In this document: positions 11,786 through 23,828 of the stretch, in pieces
Layout of the letters: every line of letters starts with the position of its first letter
Position numbering within the stretch: the stretch's first letter is position 1
Assembly: GCA_026874595.1 (NCBI GenBank)
Contig: CM049316.1
Span: forward strand, 68,598,676 to 68,662,675
DNA length: 64,000 bases
From: Sipunculus nudus
Taxonomy: Eukaryota > Annelida > Sipuncula > Golfingiida > Sipunculidae
Direction: 5' to 3'
The notes under the pieces: model-generated
Told to the model about the DNA's origin: nothing
The model's database searches: none
The model's input: the letters and a program-made list of their open reading frames with translations, nothing else
Position numbers and translations under genes: made by a program

Positions 11786-12956
11786 TTCACTATGTTTTAA
11801 CCAGACATATATGATAAGAATTTATGGCAATGTAGAAAGTTTGAACAAAATTGGCATATAGGTTCTGCAACAATTTTACTAGTTGTGAATTGTAGCCCAT
11901 GATGTCGCAGGTCATGCTTGGCAGCTGAGCGTCATGACCCATGGGTCACTTGTTTTTTTTAAAACCTATTTTCACACTTCAGGACCGCCTAATATCAAAA
12001 CCACTCATCTGTTTTTCCTCATATTTACCATAAATATTCTTCTATATAGTTACTATGTACATGCCAGAAATTAGGTCTGTATTGTATAATTTAAAAAAGT
12101 AATGGGCTCAAACATAATGCATTTTGTAAAAAATCAGGAAAGTTATTTGATCACTTAACACAAAAAATATTAAAAAAAACTAAGGACTTTTTTCCAGTAA
12201 TTTAACTTAAATTAATCAAAATTAAATTGTATACCCAAAATTAGATCAGAATCTTTTAAATTTTTTAAAATATTTGCAAAAAAATAAAAATTGGTTCCTT
12301 AAATTTTGCCCAACTTTGGCCACAGCACGTTTTTTTCCTTAAGTACTGTGGATTTTATTTTCACAGCATGTACACATAAGGATTTAATCTGTTAAAATCT
12401 GAAATTTGAAAATAAAAGTTGCAAAATTAGGATAGTTATTAAATTTTTTTGGAGGCTCTTGTTGTATTCCCTTACATTGTCAAGCAGTCCACTTTGGTCA
12501 CTGTAGGTTATTCAGTGCAGCTCTCTATGCTCCCAAGGCTGTTGGCATAATGTTATGCAATCCCATCACTAGGGCAAGCCCTCTCTCCACTGAGTTGAGC
12601 TTGATCAGGCTGTCTGCAGTTAATATCATTCCACAGGGAGCCTTTCCCCCCCCCCCCCCAATTCTGTTGACATTCTGTACTATGAACTAGATGAATCTTA
12701 AAATTAACATTTTTTTCAGCAACGAGCAGTAACAACGGAGACACCTCCCCCCACCCAACCCTTAAATACACAGGACTAATAAACAAGATGAATCTTATAA
12801 TTTTAATGTTAAATAAATTCTTTGAGAGACTTGATGAGACTTGGACAATTTTGATTTTTTAAAGAAAAAATTTCAGGAATTTAATCCTAATATTCAAATG
12901 TGATAAAATATTAGGATCTAATGTAAGTGCTAACTGACAAGATTTAAGAAGATATA

Positions 12957-13780
12957 AATACTGTGGTTGTCTTATTATTTGCGGTGGTTTCAAATTCGCG
13001 ATATTCGCGGTCACTCTCTGACCGCGAAATTAAAACCACGCAGTTTTGAATGCATATAATCCAGACCATGATCATTGATTTCAGTAGCTTCCAATAGTTT
13101 GCGACAGTTGAGATTTATCCTCAGCTACGTAGTTATGTCCATCGAGCCTGATGCATATACGTTAAATGATTCAGGGAGAATGACAGGGCCCATTTAAAAT
13201 AATATCGGTTGGCTTAGATGCAAAAACCGGGACCCTTTGCAGGTGTGTGCTAACACTGGCGGACGCGCCCGGCAATTTTTCCTGTCCCCTTGTACATTAC
13301 TGGAAAGTGTCAATGCCCGCTGGGCAGTAATATTTAAAAATTATGTGTATGTGTGCAAAGTTATAGATGACAAAATGAATATTGAGTAGAAGGTACTCTT
13401 TCTTATTGTGCCGTATTTAGTCATGTTAATAAATAAAATTTGCCACTAAAGTAGTGAACGTAGCTGCTAGGGTTACGCACCTTGTAACTTAATAAAGGAC
13501 TAATTCTGTGAAATCATGAAGCGCTAAACGATGTATGATTGGCTAGTGATGACGTGAATTTTGAATATATTTGAAAGGTCACAGTTAATTTTAGGGCCAA
13601 AGTGCTGTAAAACAGTGGAATATTATGTTTTGCTTCAGATTTTAACTGTGAGAAACTGAATACGGTTCCTTCGTCCACCTATATGCAATTAATTAGCAAC
13701 ATTAACGGCACTCAAATTATTCTGGGCATGTCCCTGCCTTTGACACTGAAACAAGGGGGCTACCTACAGGGGTCCCTTGT
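12957..13780 (+). mobile_element. Unclassified repeat with a strong 5' hairpin
   Basis: The segment opens with a two-tier inverted repeat. GTGGTTT (12984-12990) pairs with AAACCAC (13033-13039). Inside it, TTCGCGGTCA (13004-13013) pairs perfectly with TGACCGCGAA (13019-13028) across a 5-nt CTCTC loop. The following about 700 bp is richer in CpG than its surroundings, has no long open frame and ends near GGGGTCCCTTGTTGG. It is probably another structured mobile element; its right boundary is approximate. Confidence 0.4.
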
Positions 13781-14029
13781 TGGTTGAGCAGGTGATTACT
13801 ACTCGACTTTTAATTTACAGGAGTAAGATACCCTTACCAAGACAGTTTCCATAAACAAACTTAATATCCGGTTTTGTAGTTACAGGTATGTTTCTTGACA
13901 CACCTAATACCATTTGAGTTGTTTCAATGAGCCTCTGCCCTCAGTGAACTAATTACAGCCAGCAGGGTCAATGCTTCCCGCAGGCGTCGGCTGAGGTCTG
14001 TGAATGTGTAATTGGGGCAGATCAAGCCA

Positions 14030-15287
14030 AGAGGTCACAGACATCACCATGGCAACTGACCTGGCTCTGAAGGGTGTCTAGACAATATGTCTAGATGTCT
14101 AGACACAGCATCTAGACATCCATACACAATGTTTAGATGCAGAATTTCCCAGATTATTGGAACTATATCTTTCAACTGTTTGAAAAAAAAATAGTTTTTT
14201 AGCATTTTAAGCAAATTTGGTTTATCATCAGGTCACGTGATTGTGAACTGCTGCGCCCTCATTTTTGGTTGACCTCTGACCTTTCATAGCTGCCCAGCGT
14301 CCATTTGTGCGTCTGTTTCCACCAATAACCCCGCATATCTCGGGAACTGTTTGACCGATCAGGCTAAAAATTTTGCACAAATGTAGCCCTTTGATAGCTT
14401 AATAACATACACTAAAAATGGTGGCGCCACCTGCAACCATTTTTGCACAGCATCCATCTGTTCATCTGCTTTGGGATAATATCACTCATATCTCAGCATT
14501 GGTTTGAATTATCCACCTGAAATTTTGCAGGTTTATACATCCTGGACAGCTTTCTCGATTTTATGACAGGTGGCGCCACCTACATTCACGTTTACTCTGC
14601 AGACATCCAAGCTCATATCTCGGGAACCGTTTGACCAGTTGGGCCAAAATTTTGCATGTTTATAGATCTCACATAGCTCTTCATCAAAGGCAGAACTGGT
14701 AGTGCCACCTGCAACCAATTATGCACAGCGTCCATCTGTTCATCTGCCTTGGGATAAAATCACTCATATCTCAGCAGTGGTTTGACTTATCCACCTAAAA
14801 TTTTGCATATTTTTATACATTCTGGACAGCTTTCTCGATTTATGACAGGTGGCGCCACCTGCATTCACGTTTACTCTGCAGACATCCAAGCTCATATCTC
14901 GGGAACCTTTTGACCGATTGGGCCAATTTTTTGCATGTATATAGATCTCACATAGCTCTTTAGCATAAGCAAAACTGCTGGCGCCACCTGCAACCACTTA
15001 TGAACACCATCCATCTGTTCATCTGCCTTGGGATAAAATCACTCATATCTCAGCAGTGGTTTGACTTATCCACCTGAAATTTTGCTGGTTTATACATCCT
15101 GGACAATTTTCTCGATTTTATGACAGGTGGCACCACCTACGTTCACGTTTACGCTGCAGACATCCATGCTAATATGCAACACACCTCACTCTGTTCCCTT
15201 TGCCACTTAATCCATGCCTCACTTCACCCGTCCAACTCTTGATTTCTGCGGATACACATAGTAGCTTGTCAGCTACCCATATTCTAG
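14030..15287 (+). mobile_element. Family III variant with alternative 5' part
   Basis: The right end is intact: the hairpin GTAGCTTGTCAGCTAC (15261-15276) is followed by TTCTAG ending at 15287. Satellite halves with TGGCGCCACC occur at about 14421, 14571, 14852 and 14980. The canonical left end is missing. In its place is a segment with several GTCTAGAC-type palindromes (about 14080-14130) and GCAGAATT, shared with the copy at 44800-45621, so this 5' part belongs to a subfamily and is not random truncation. Confidence 0.6.
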
Positions 15288-15428
15288 TTTTAAAATGTCC
15301 TAGTCTGAAACTTGCAGGTCCGAAATGTCCATTTTGCTGAAATCATAATGACTAAGGTAGATATGCAGGACTTAAAAGGATCAATATTAAATTTTAAAAA
15401 TAAACCTCCATTCATACTCCCAAACTTT

Positions 15429-15459
15429 GCACAGGTTCGCATGAGGCCTGTAGGCCTTG
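15429..15459 (+). mobile_element. Family II 3' end
   Basis: GCACAGGTTCGC is followed by the hairpin AGGCCTGTAGGCCT and TG before a T run. This marks the end of a family II copy whose body has been replaced or rearranged. The sequence from 15460 to about 15950 is AT-rich and featureless up to the family I terminus at 15980. Confidence 0.55.
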
Positions 15460-16388
15460 TTTAATATAAATAAAAGCCATAAAACCAGGTACTTATGATC
15501 ATTATTTAAATTTGTGAATTTTGTATATTCTGGATTCTCAACATCATTGTTTTGCTAAAACTGAATAAATACTAGACATGGCGCGAATGCTTTGCAAATG
15601 TATTTGAATAGGAATATGAATATGTACTGCATTAAAAAATGTTATTGCATAAGAATGGGAATTCAGGTAAAAATGAAAGTATTTGAATACCAGTGCAGAT
15701 ACTTTCAAAATGAATATATTCTATAATATTATTTTAATAATCATTTCCATTATATTTTATTTAAAAAAATCATAAGATTTTCTTATTATTTTTTTTAATA
15801 AAAATTATATTGGCACAATATTTGTTATTAAATTTTTATAAATAGTTAAACTCTTTTATTATATGTGCTGCTTATAAGTTATATGGCAAAGTCAAAATCT
15901 GTGTGACAATAGCACTCCATTTGTTAATAAATTAAAATATCATATATAACAGCTGAGCACTGTGACCCATGGGTCCCTTGTTTGTATACATATTGATCAT
16001 GAGAAGTTTCATCAGTTCCTGCAGACTGGTTGCGCCACCTGTATTTTTCGATTTTTTACGAATTTTTTTCTCTATTTTTGAGACCTTTAAAAATGTGAAC
16101 AACTGTTAACAGGGCACAAATTGTAACTGATTAATCTTAATTCTTGACAAACTGAGGGACCTATGATAAGTCTCCATGGAAACCAGAAATCAGGTCTCTG
16201 TTACCTATATCTTTCGAGCAAAAGGGCCCCAAAGTACCCCCATAGAACAGTTAAAAAATTTCATACAAAAACTTCAATATCTCATTAACTACATCACTGA
16301 TGGTCATGATTTTGTGCATACATATTGATCATGAGATGTTTGTTCAGTGTTTGCAGACTGGTGGCACCACCTGTATTTTTCAGTTTTT

Positions 16389-19300
16389 AGCTCAGATGAC
16401 TTATAGTCATGGTCCATTGTCCCTCGTCCGTCCGTCTGTCTGTCCTTCCGTCGTGCCGTCCGTCCGTCCGTCTGTCCGTCTGGATGTCCGTCCGTAAGAC
16501 TGGCACGTTTCGACACCCTTGGACCTACGAATCTGAATTTTGGCATACAGTTAGATGTCCCCATAATCTCCTACCATGCAAAAAATTGGGTCAATAGGAC
16601 TTCGTTCCTTTGAGATATTAAGGAAAAACCTCAATTTTTTATTAGAAATCTATTTTCACACTTCAGGACTGCCTAATATCAAAACCACTCATCTGGTTTT
16701 CTTCATATTTACCATAAATATTCCTCTATATAGTTCCTATATACATGCCAGATATTAAGTCAGTATTATATAATTTAAAAAAGTTATTGGCCCAAACATA
16801 ATGCACTTGTAAAAAAATCAGGAAGATATTTTGTCACTTAAGACCCAAAGTGTTAAAGGTAGGGAGTTTTTTCCAGTAATGCAACTTTAATTAATCAAAA
16901 TTTAATTGTATACAAAAAATTAGATCAAAATCTGTTAAATTTTTTTAAATATTGGCAAAAATATAAAATTGGTACCTTAAATTTTGCCCAAATTTGGCCA
17001 TGGCACGTTTTTTTCCTGTAAGTACTGTGGATTTAATTTTCACACCATGTATACATAAGGATTTAATCTGTTTAAATCTGAAATTTGAAAATAAAAGCTG
17101 CAAAATTAGGCTAGTTATTGAATTTTTTTGGAGGCTCTTGTTGTATTCCCTTACATTGTCAAGCAGTCCACTTTGATGACTGTAGGTCATTCAGTGCACA
17201 TCTCTATGCTCCCCAGGCTGTTGATATAATTTTAGATGTCCCCAAAATCTCCTACCATACCGAAAATTGGGTCATTAGGACTTTGTTCCTTCAAGATATT
17301 AAGGAAAAAAACTCCGTTTTCCATAAAAAAAAGCCATTGTTACACTTCAAGGCTGCCTAATATCAAAACCACTGATCTTTTTTTGATCGTATGTAGTATT
17401 CACATTCTTTTATACATTTTCTAAGAACATACCAAAAATTAGGTCAGTATTGAGTATTATTTTGAAGTTATGGGCCAAAACATAATGCAATTTTTTAAAA
17501 AATCAGGAAATATATTTACTCACATGAGAATTGCTGAACCTAGAGACCTTTTTTCAGGAATATAACTTTATTTAATCAAAATTCAATTGTTTACCCAAAA
17601 TTAGATCTGAATTTTGCAAATATTTCAAGTTATTAGCATAAATAAAAAACAATACCTTAAATTTTGTCCAACTTTGGCACTGTTGATTTAATTTTCCCAG
17701 CATATATGCATAAGGATTTAATCTTTTAAAATCTGAACTTTCAAAAGAAATTGATTGGAATGAATAGCTTTTATTCATGTTTTCACACACCATGTCAAGT
17801 GTTGTTTACAGCTAGCTCACCTAGTAGTACAGCCTTCACTTGCATTATGTAACCCACCCCAGGCAGCTTACCTTGGCCCAGCTTGGCCACTACTAGCAGG
17901 CTTCCCCTCGCCCTGCACTCATCCCCCCCCCCCCAGCTGGTGCATAAACTAGATGAATGTTATAATTTTTCTGTATTTTATTTTATTCTTGGACATGCTA
18001 CATTTTAGATTTTGTATTGAACCACCAGGGTTACAATGATTAAAGTGTACATTTAATTGTGTCCACAAAGTGGTGTATCGCTGTGAAAGTCTGGATGTTC
18101 ATGAGATAAGTAATTCCTTACTTCAGAAGAGTAAAAACTTCACCAGGTGTGAAATTGACTATTAATTCCAGTAATTAATTAAAACTGGGATAGTAATTAG
18201 CACAATGATATTGTTTGTCCCTCATTTAACCAACAGTGTGTATACTTTATTTGAAAAGATGTTTTATTTTGTCAAATTTACTTTTATTTTATTTTGGTGA
18301 ATAAAATTAAGCATGTCCTGAAAACTCCAATATGCAAAACTTTTTAATAGTGATTAAGGGAATATTCTTGTAGATGCCATGCTGTGGCTTTATTTTCTTT
18401 TAAAATCAGTTAAAACATTTATGATTTAAAAATAATAAAATACATGTGTATGCATAATATGACCCAATGTTTTTTACTCTGTATATATAATGATTGCAAC
18501 TTTTGCAACAATTCTAATATTTTAACTTATATTTTCAGGTTTTTTAATTAAAAAATTTATAAACCTGTAAATAAAAAAATGATACAGATAAAAACTTCTT
18601 AATGGAAAAAGTGGATCTGCTTAAAAAAATAGGATTATATATAAACTTAAATGCATTATTCTCTTGAAAGTAAAATAAAGGTATTAGTCCATTCTGTCCA
18701 CTTGCCTGTCCATCTGTAAATTTTAGTATGCAACACAGTATCTCAAAACTTTTACTGTTTTTCTTCATGACAGTCTTGTCAGAGTATTAGTTTGCAATCA
18801 TATATTTAGAACTTTACTATAACCAAGTAGGAGGGCCCCTTTCCTCTTAGCTTTTCATATTCTTATATAAATGAAAAACATTACAATAGAATATTTCTAC
18901 ATCCACCTTCGTGCTGCCCTCACTTTTCCCTTCTCCGAACCCCATCCCAAAGTCAGCCTCAGTAAGCAAGAACAAGATGAATCAGATATATTCATACTTT
19001 AATATTTTGTATAACTATTCGTCCATAGGTACCTATGTACATGCCAGAAATTATGTCAATATTGTGTAATATGTAGACATAGTGGGCATCACAATAATGT
19101 ACCTTGTCAAGACTAAAGAGATATTGTGTCATACAGTCACATATTCATAAATCACTTCATCAGCATAGTTAATCATAACATCATATCTGTCAAATTGAAC
19201 GCTTGCAGACTACCATACACTTTAGATCCTTCAACAAATAGCCTTATCATCTACTACTGCTTATTACTGCTGTCATTGCATTCATATTTGCTCAAATATA

Positions 19301-19538
19301 TCACAATTTTCAACCCCTCCTAAATAAATAAAAAATAAACCACTTTATTTGACTCTATTAATCCATCAGTCAGGTAATTTCATTTATCATTTACTCACAT
19401 ATTACATTACATTCCTTTATAATAGCCCAACATGTACATGATATTCATAAGCTTTATCGACTCGATATAGTATCACAGTGGAGAAACATTTATAGTCCAA
19501 TCAGGATCAGCTGAGCGCTGTGACCCATGGGTCCCTTG
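16389..19538 (+). mobile_element. Family I element nested in the 338-bp array
   Basis: The left end AGCTCAGATGAC carries one mismatch in the subterminal repeat. It is followed by CCGT/CTGT microsatellite. The right end is CAGCTGAGC, GACCCATGGGTC and CCTTG at 19538. The array text is continuous across it: CCTGTATTTTTCAGTTTT on the left and TTTACGAATTGTTTTCTC on the right match the uninterrupted unit at 24461-24500. The interior has no coding capacity and matches 49656-52033. Confidence 0.7.
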
Positions 19539-19898
19539 TTTACGAATTGTTTTCTCTATTTCTGAGTCCTTTAAAAATGTGAACATCTGTCAACAGGGCA
19601 CAAATTGTAAAGACTGGACCTAGAATCTTCATTACTCACACAGTGAGAGACCTATGAAAAGTCTCCATGGAAACCTGAAATAAGGTGTCTGTTTCACATA
19701 TCCTTTGAGCTGTGGGGATCCTAATTACCCCCCCCCCCCCCCCGGAATAATGGAAAATTTGATAAAACAAACTGCAACATCTCAATAACTACAACACTGA
19801 TGGTCAAGATTTTTGGCATACATATTCATCAAGAGGTAATCCATCAGTTCCTGCAGACTGGTGGTGCCACCTGTATTTTTTTAATTTTATCCAATTTT

Positions 19899-22519
19899 AG
19901 CTCAGCTGACTATATTAGTCATCTTAGCTATAGTCGTGGTCCATTGTACGTCTTCCGTCCGTCTGTCTGGCCGTCCGTCCATCCGTCTGTCCAGATGTCC
20001 TTCCGTAAGACTGGCACGTTTCGACACCATTGGACCTACGAATCTGAAATTCGGCATACAGTTAGATGTCCCCCAAATCTCCTACCAATAACCATTCCAA
20101 AAATTGGGTCAATATGACTTCTTTCCTTTCAGATATTAAGGAAAAACCTCAATTTTTTACTAGAAATCTATTTTCACACTTCAGGACTGCCTTATATCAA
20201 AACCACTCATCTGGTTTTCTTCATTTTTACCATAAATATTCCTCTATATGGTTCCTATGTACATGCCAGAAATTAAGTCAGTATTATTTAATTTAAAAAA
20301 GTAATGGGCCCAAACATAATGGACTTTGTAAAAAAATGAGGAAAGATTTTTTGTCACTTAAGACTAAAAGTGTTAAAGGTAGGAATTTTTTTTCAGTAAT
20401 ACTACTATAAATAATCAAAATTTAATTGTATACCAAAAATTAGATCAAAATCTGTTAAATTTTTTAAATATTGGCAAAAATATAGAATTGGTACCTTAAA
20501 TTTGCCCAAGTTTGACCATGGCACGTTTTTTTCCTGTAAATGCTGTTGATTTAATTTTCAAAGCATGTTTTTGTTACCATTTCAACTGTTAAAACAAAAA
20601 ATTTGAAACCAGTTGATCAAAAACTGTAGATTTTATTCAAGTTTTCAAGCAACATGTCACATATTGTTTACATCAAGCTAGTGTTATGCAGTTTACTAGA
20701 GCTCAGCTCCCCAGCTTCAGCTCTAAGTTCCTTAAATTTTGCATACAGTTAGATGTCCCCCAAATCCTCTACCATACTAAAAGTTTGGTCTCTAGGACTG
20801 CATTCCTTCGAGATATTAAGAAAAAAATTCATTTTTCCATTAAAAACCCATTGTTACACTTTAAGATTGCCTAATATCAAAACCACTGATTTGACTTTGA
20901 TCATATATAATATACATATTTTTCTATACATTCGCTATGCATATGCCAGAAATGATATTGTGTAATTGTTTTAAATTCTAGGCCCAAACATAATGCACTT
21001 TGTAAAAAATCAAGAAATATATTTACTCTCTTAACATGAAAATTGCTGAAGGTAGACATTTTTTGCCAGGGATATAACATTATGTAATCAAGATTCATTT
21101 GTCTTCACAAAATTAGCTCTGAATTTTTCAAATTTTATAAGTTATTAGCATAAATATAAAATCAGTACCTTAAATTTTGCCCAACTTTGGCCATGGCATG
21201 TTTTTTCCCTGTAAGCACTGTTGATTTAATTTTCATATCTTGCACACATAAGGATTTTAGCTTCTAAATTCTGAAGTTATAATAGGAATTGGTCAAAAAC
21301 TAGCTTTTATGAAAGTTTTTATGAGACCATATCACACCTTGGCTGTACTGAAGCCCCTCTTTTATGTCCCCACATTGACTTTTCAGGCCAATTATGCATG
21401 CTTGAAGCGAGGCACTAGCTCTGCAGCCAGCCAGCTCTTGGGTGGCTTCAACTGGATCTAACTGTCCAACCGCCTCCACTAGTATTTGTTTAGGCCATAA
21501 ACATAACAATAAACTTTATTTTTTAATTCTTGGTTTATGATAAGAACTTAAAAAAAATAAATGGAAAAGGAATTTATAGTTAATGAGTTACAGGGGATTA
21601 CCTTGCAATTACTGATCATTTATGGATCTTCCATGGATGGCCAAAATTGTATTTCAAATGACACCATGCAGTCACCATTGGGTATTTTTCATTTCAACCA
21701 TAAAAATGAAAAATAAATAATTAAAATAAATTGTTGTTTACTATTAGGGATTATATGAAGCAAGATAATGATAGACAAGGATGCAGTTAATTATATTAAA
21801 TAAATCGAAATTTCCAGGTCATTTCCAGGTGTTTAACTAGTTGGTTTATATTTATTACAAAATTAAAATAATAAATAGATATGTCAAAAATTTAAAATAT
21901 TACTCAGACAAGTGCTCATTAAAGATTTTAATTTGTTTGACTTATAACTCATGGTTGTATCAGTTGTTACATGATACTGGCTAAATAATCAAAATTTATA
22001 TTGCTGGTCCTTTATTTCAGTTCATAAAATTAAACATTCCAAACTCAGTTTGCTCCTGGTATGATTTAATGGGTGTTTTGATCCTTGGATTAATTTTAAC
22101 ACATGTATTAGTTTTATAGCTGAGAATGCTTTTCTTTTTTTCCTGATACCATTTAAAAAAATTTAAATATTCAAATTTTTCCTGTTAGTGCTGTGGATTT
22201 AATTTTCACAGCATGTACACATTAACATTTCATCTGTTAAAATCTGAAATTTGAAACCAGTTGATCAGAAACTGTAGATTTTATTCAAGTTTCCAGGTAC
22301 CATGTCTTCACTGTTTACATCAGATCAGTATAAATGCAGTGTACTGGGCAGTTACATAACACCTTCAGGTCTGACCTACTGCCACTGTGAGTGTGTGGGT
22401 CAGGCTAGGTCAGGCAGTAATTACCAGAGAGCCTCTCTTTCTCTTTCTCTCTGGCAGTCTAGGTCTCTCTTTCTCTCTCTCTCTCTCCTCTGCTTTTTCT
22501 CTTTCTTTCTCCATCTTTC

Positions 22520-22550
<31 letters not shown>

Positions 22551-23828
22551 GTAAATGTTGATGCAATTTAGAAATGTGAATCAACTAAAATATTCACAAT
22601 CACATGTATGTTATACTGTAAATTTATAGTAACATTCGGAAACTTGGATTAAAATTATGTAATGAAAAAAAGGAATAAATGCAAATATTGTTAATTTTTT
22701 CTTGGCTCAGTAGAATGAGGAAAAAATTATTTGCTTTGTTTCTCCATCTTTCTGTCTGTTTTAAATATTTAATGTTCATGAATAAACTTTTTTTTTTATA
22801 AGCACTGTTGAATTAAATTTCATATCCTGTATGTATATGCAAGGGTGTTGCAACTCTCACCATCCCCTTCTTTATCCCACTTTGCTCATGGACACTGTGA
22901 ACAATAGTTCTATGGCTTTAGCATAAAATTTAATAATTAAAGAAAATATCTACAGAGAGACAGAGGCCTTGTAACTCTGATCATAACATAACATACCCCC
23001 CCATCAAGTCATTGCACCTGTGGAATGGGGACATTATGGCAACTGTATACATATCATAAAATTGATAAAAAAGGTTTACCAAATAAATTGGATCTCATCA
23101 GACAAATGTGTAAACTGTTGAACTGTCAACAGCTTATCAAAAAGGTAACCAATGGAAAGGCATGGTCAGGTCTCAAATATTATTTGCAACATTTTCTTCA
23201 ATCATATAAACCAACCATGGCCCAGATTACCTCTTCCTCTCAAACATTATCTACATTTCATCATATTTTTAAGATTTTAACCTTCCAGGTGGTTCAGTAC
23301 TGTTGACCATTTGTCCATAGGTACCTATGTACATGCCAGAAATTATGTCAATATTGTGTAATATGTAGACGTGAGGGGCATCAAAATAACGTACCTTGTC
23401 AAGACCGATCTTGTCAAGATATTATGTCATACAGTCACAAATTCATAAATCCCCTCATCAGCATAACCTTGTATCTGTCAAATTGAACTCTTGCAGTTTT
23501 CCATACACTATAGATCCTTCAACAAATAGCCTTATCATCATTATGCCACTGCTAAGCAGACTGTCATTGCATTCATATTTGCTCAAATAAATTGCTTTTT
23601 TCGACCCCTTCCAAATAAATAAAAAATAAACCACTATATTTTACTCCATATTAATCCATCAGTCAGGTTATTTCATATATCATTTACTCACATATTACAT
23701 TATATTCTTTATAAAAGCCCAACATGACCATGATATTCTAAGCTCTATCTACTCAATATAGTATCACAATGGTGATACATTTATAGTCCAAACATGATCA
23801 GCTGAGCGCCGTGACCCATGGGTCCCTT
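19899..23828 (+). mobile_element. Second family I element nested in the 338-bp array
   Basis: It starts AGCTCAGCTGAC at 19899 with a CCGT head and ends with CAGCTGAGC, GACCCATGGGTC and CCTTT near 23828. At about 3.9 kb it is longer than the other copies, because it holds two to three diverged repeats of the family I interior (TACCTTAAATTTTGCCCAAC motifs near 20500 and 21170, and a related one near 22180). It also contains a CT microsatellite. Confidence 0.65.
22431..22551 (+). repeat. CT/CTTT microsatellite
   Basis: An almost pure pyrimidine tract of CTCT, TTTC and CTCTCT blocks lies within the family I element. It is long enough to form polypyrimidine/polypurine structures and is expected to vary in length. 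Confidence 0.9.

Larger units (their letters stand above)
7548..11952 (+). mobile_element. Family I' (subtype) element, nested, with AGGTCA-rich tandem units
   Basis: The left end is GGCTCAGCTGAC (7548-7559) with a CCGT/CCGG-rich head. The right end is CAGCTGAGC followed by the 14-bp palindrome TGACCCATGGGTCA and CTTG at about 11952. Its 5' interior holds about three to four units of about 146 bp containing AGGTCA repeats. A family IV element is nested at 9618-11785. The stretch 8400-9610 has no recognisable features and no coding signal. Confidence 0.65.
7328..15980 (+). mobile_element. Outer family I element carrying several nested insertions
   Basis: A family I left end (AGCACAGCTGAC at 7328-7339, then a CCGT microsatellite) runs to about 7547. 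It is interrupted by the element at 7548-11952, and its body resumes at about 11958 with text normally contiguous (AACCTATTTTCACACTTCAG). A family I right end lies at about 15954-15980. The material between contains other insertions (12957-13780, 14030-15287, 15429-15459). Assigning both ends to one element is my inference from nesting order. Confidence 0.4.

Noticed and set aside
16304-16564. Open frame rich in TDG/PDGQTDGRTD repeats (minus strand), and similar ones at 49654-49857
   Set aside because: They are translations of the CCGT/CTGT microsatellite at the head of family I elements, with no independent coding evidence.
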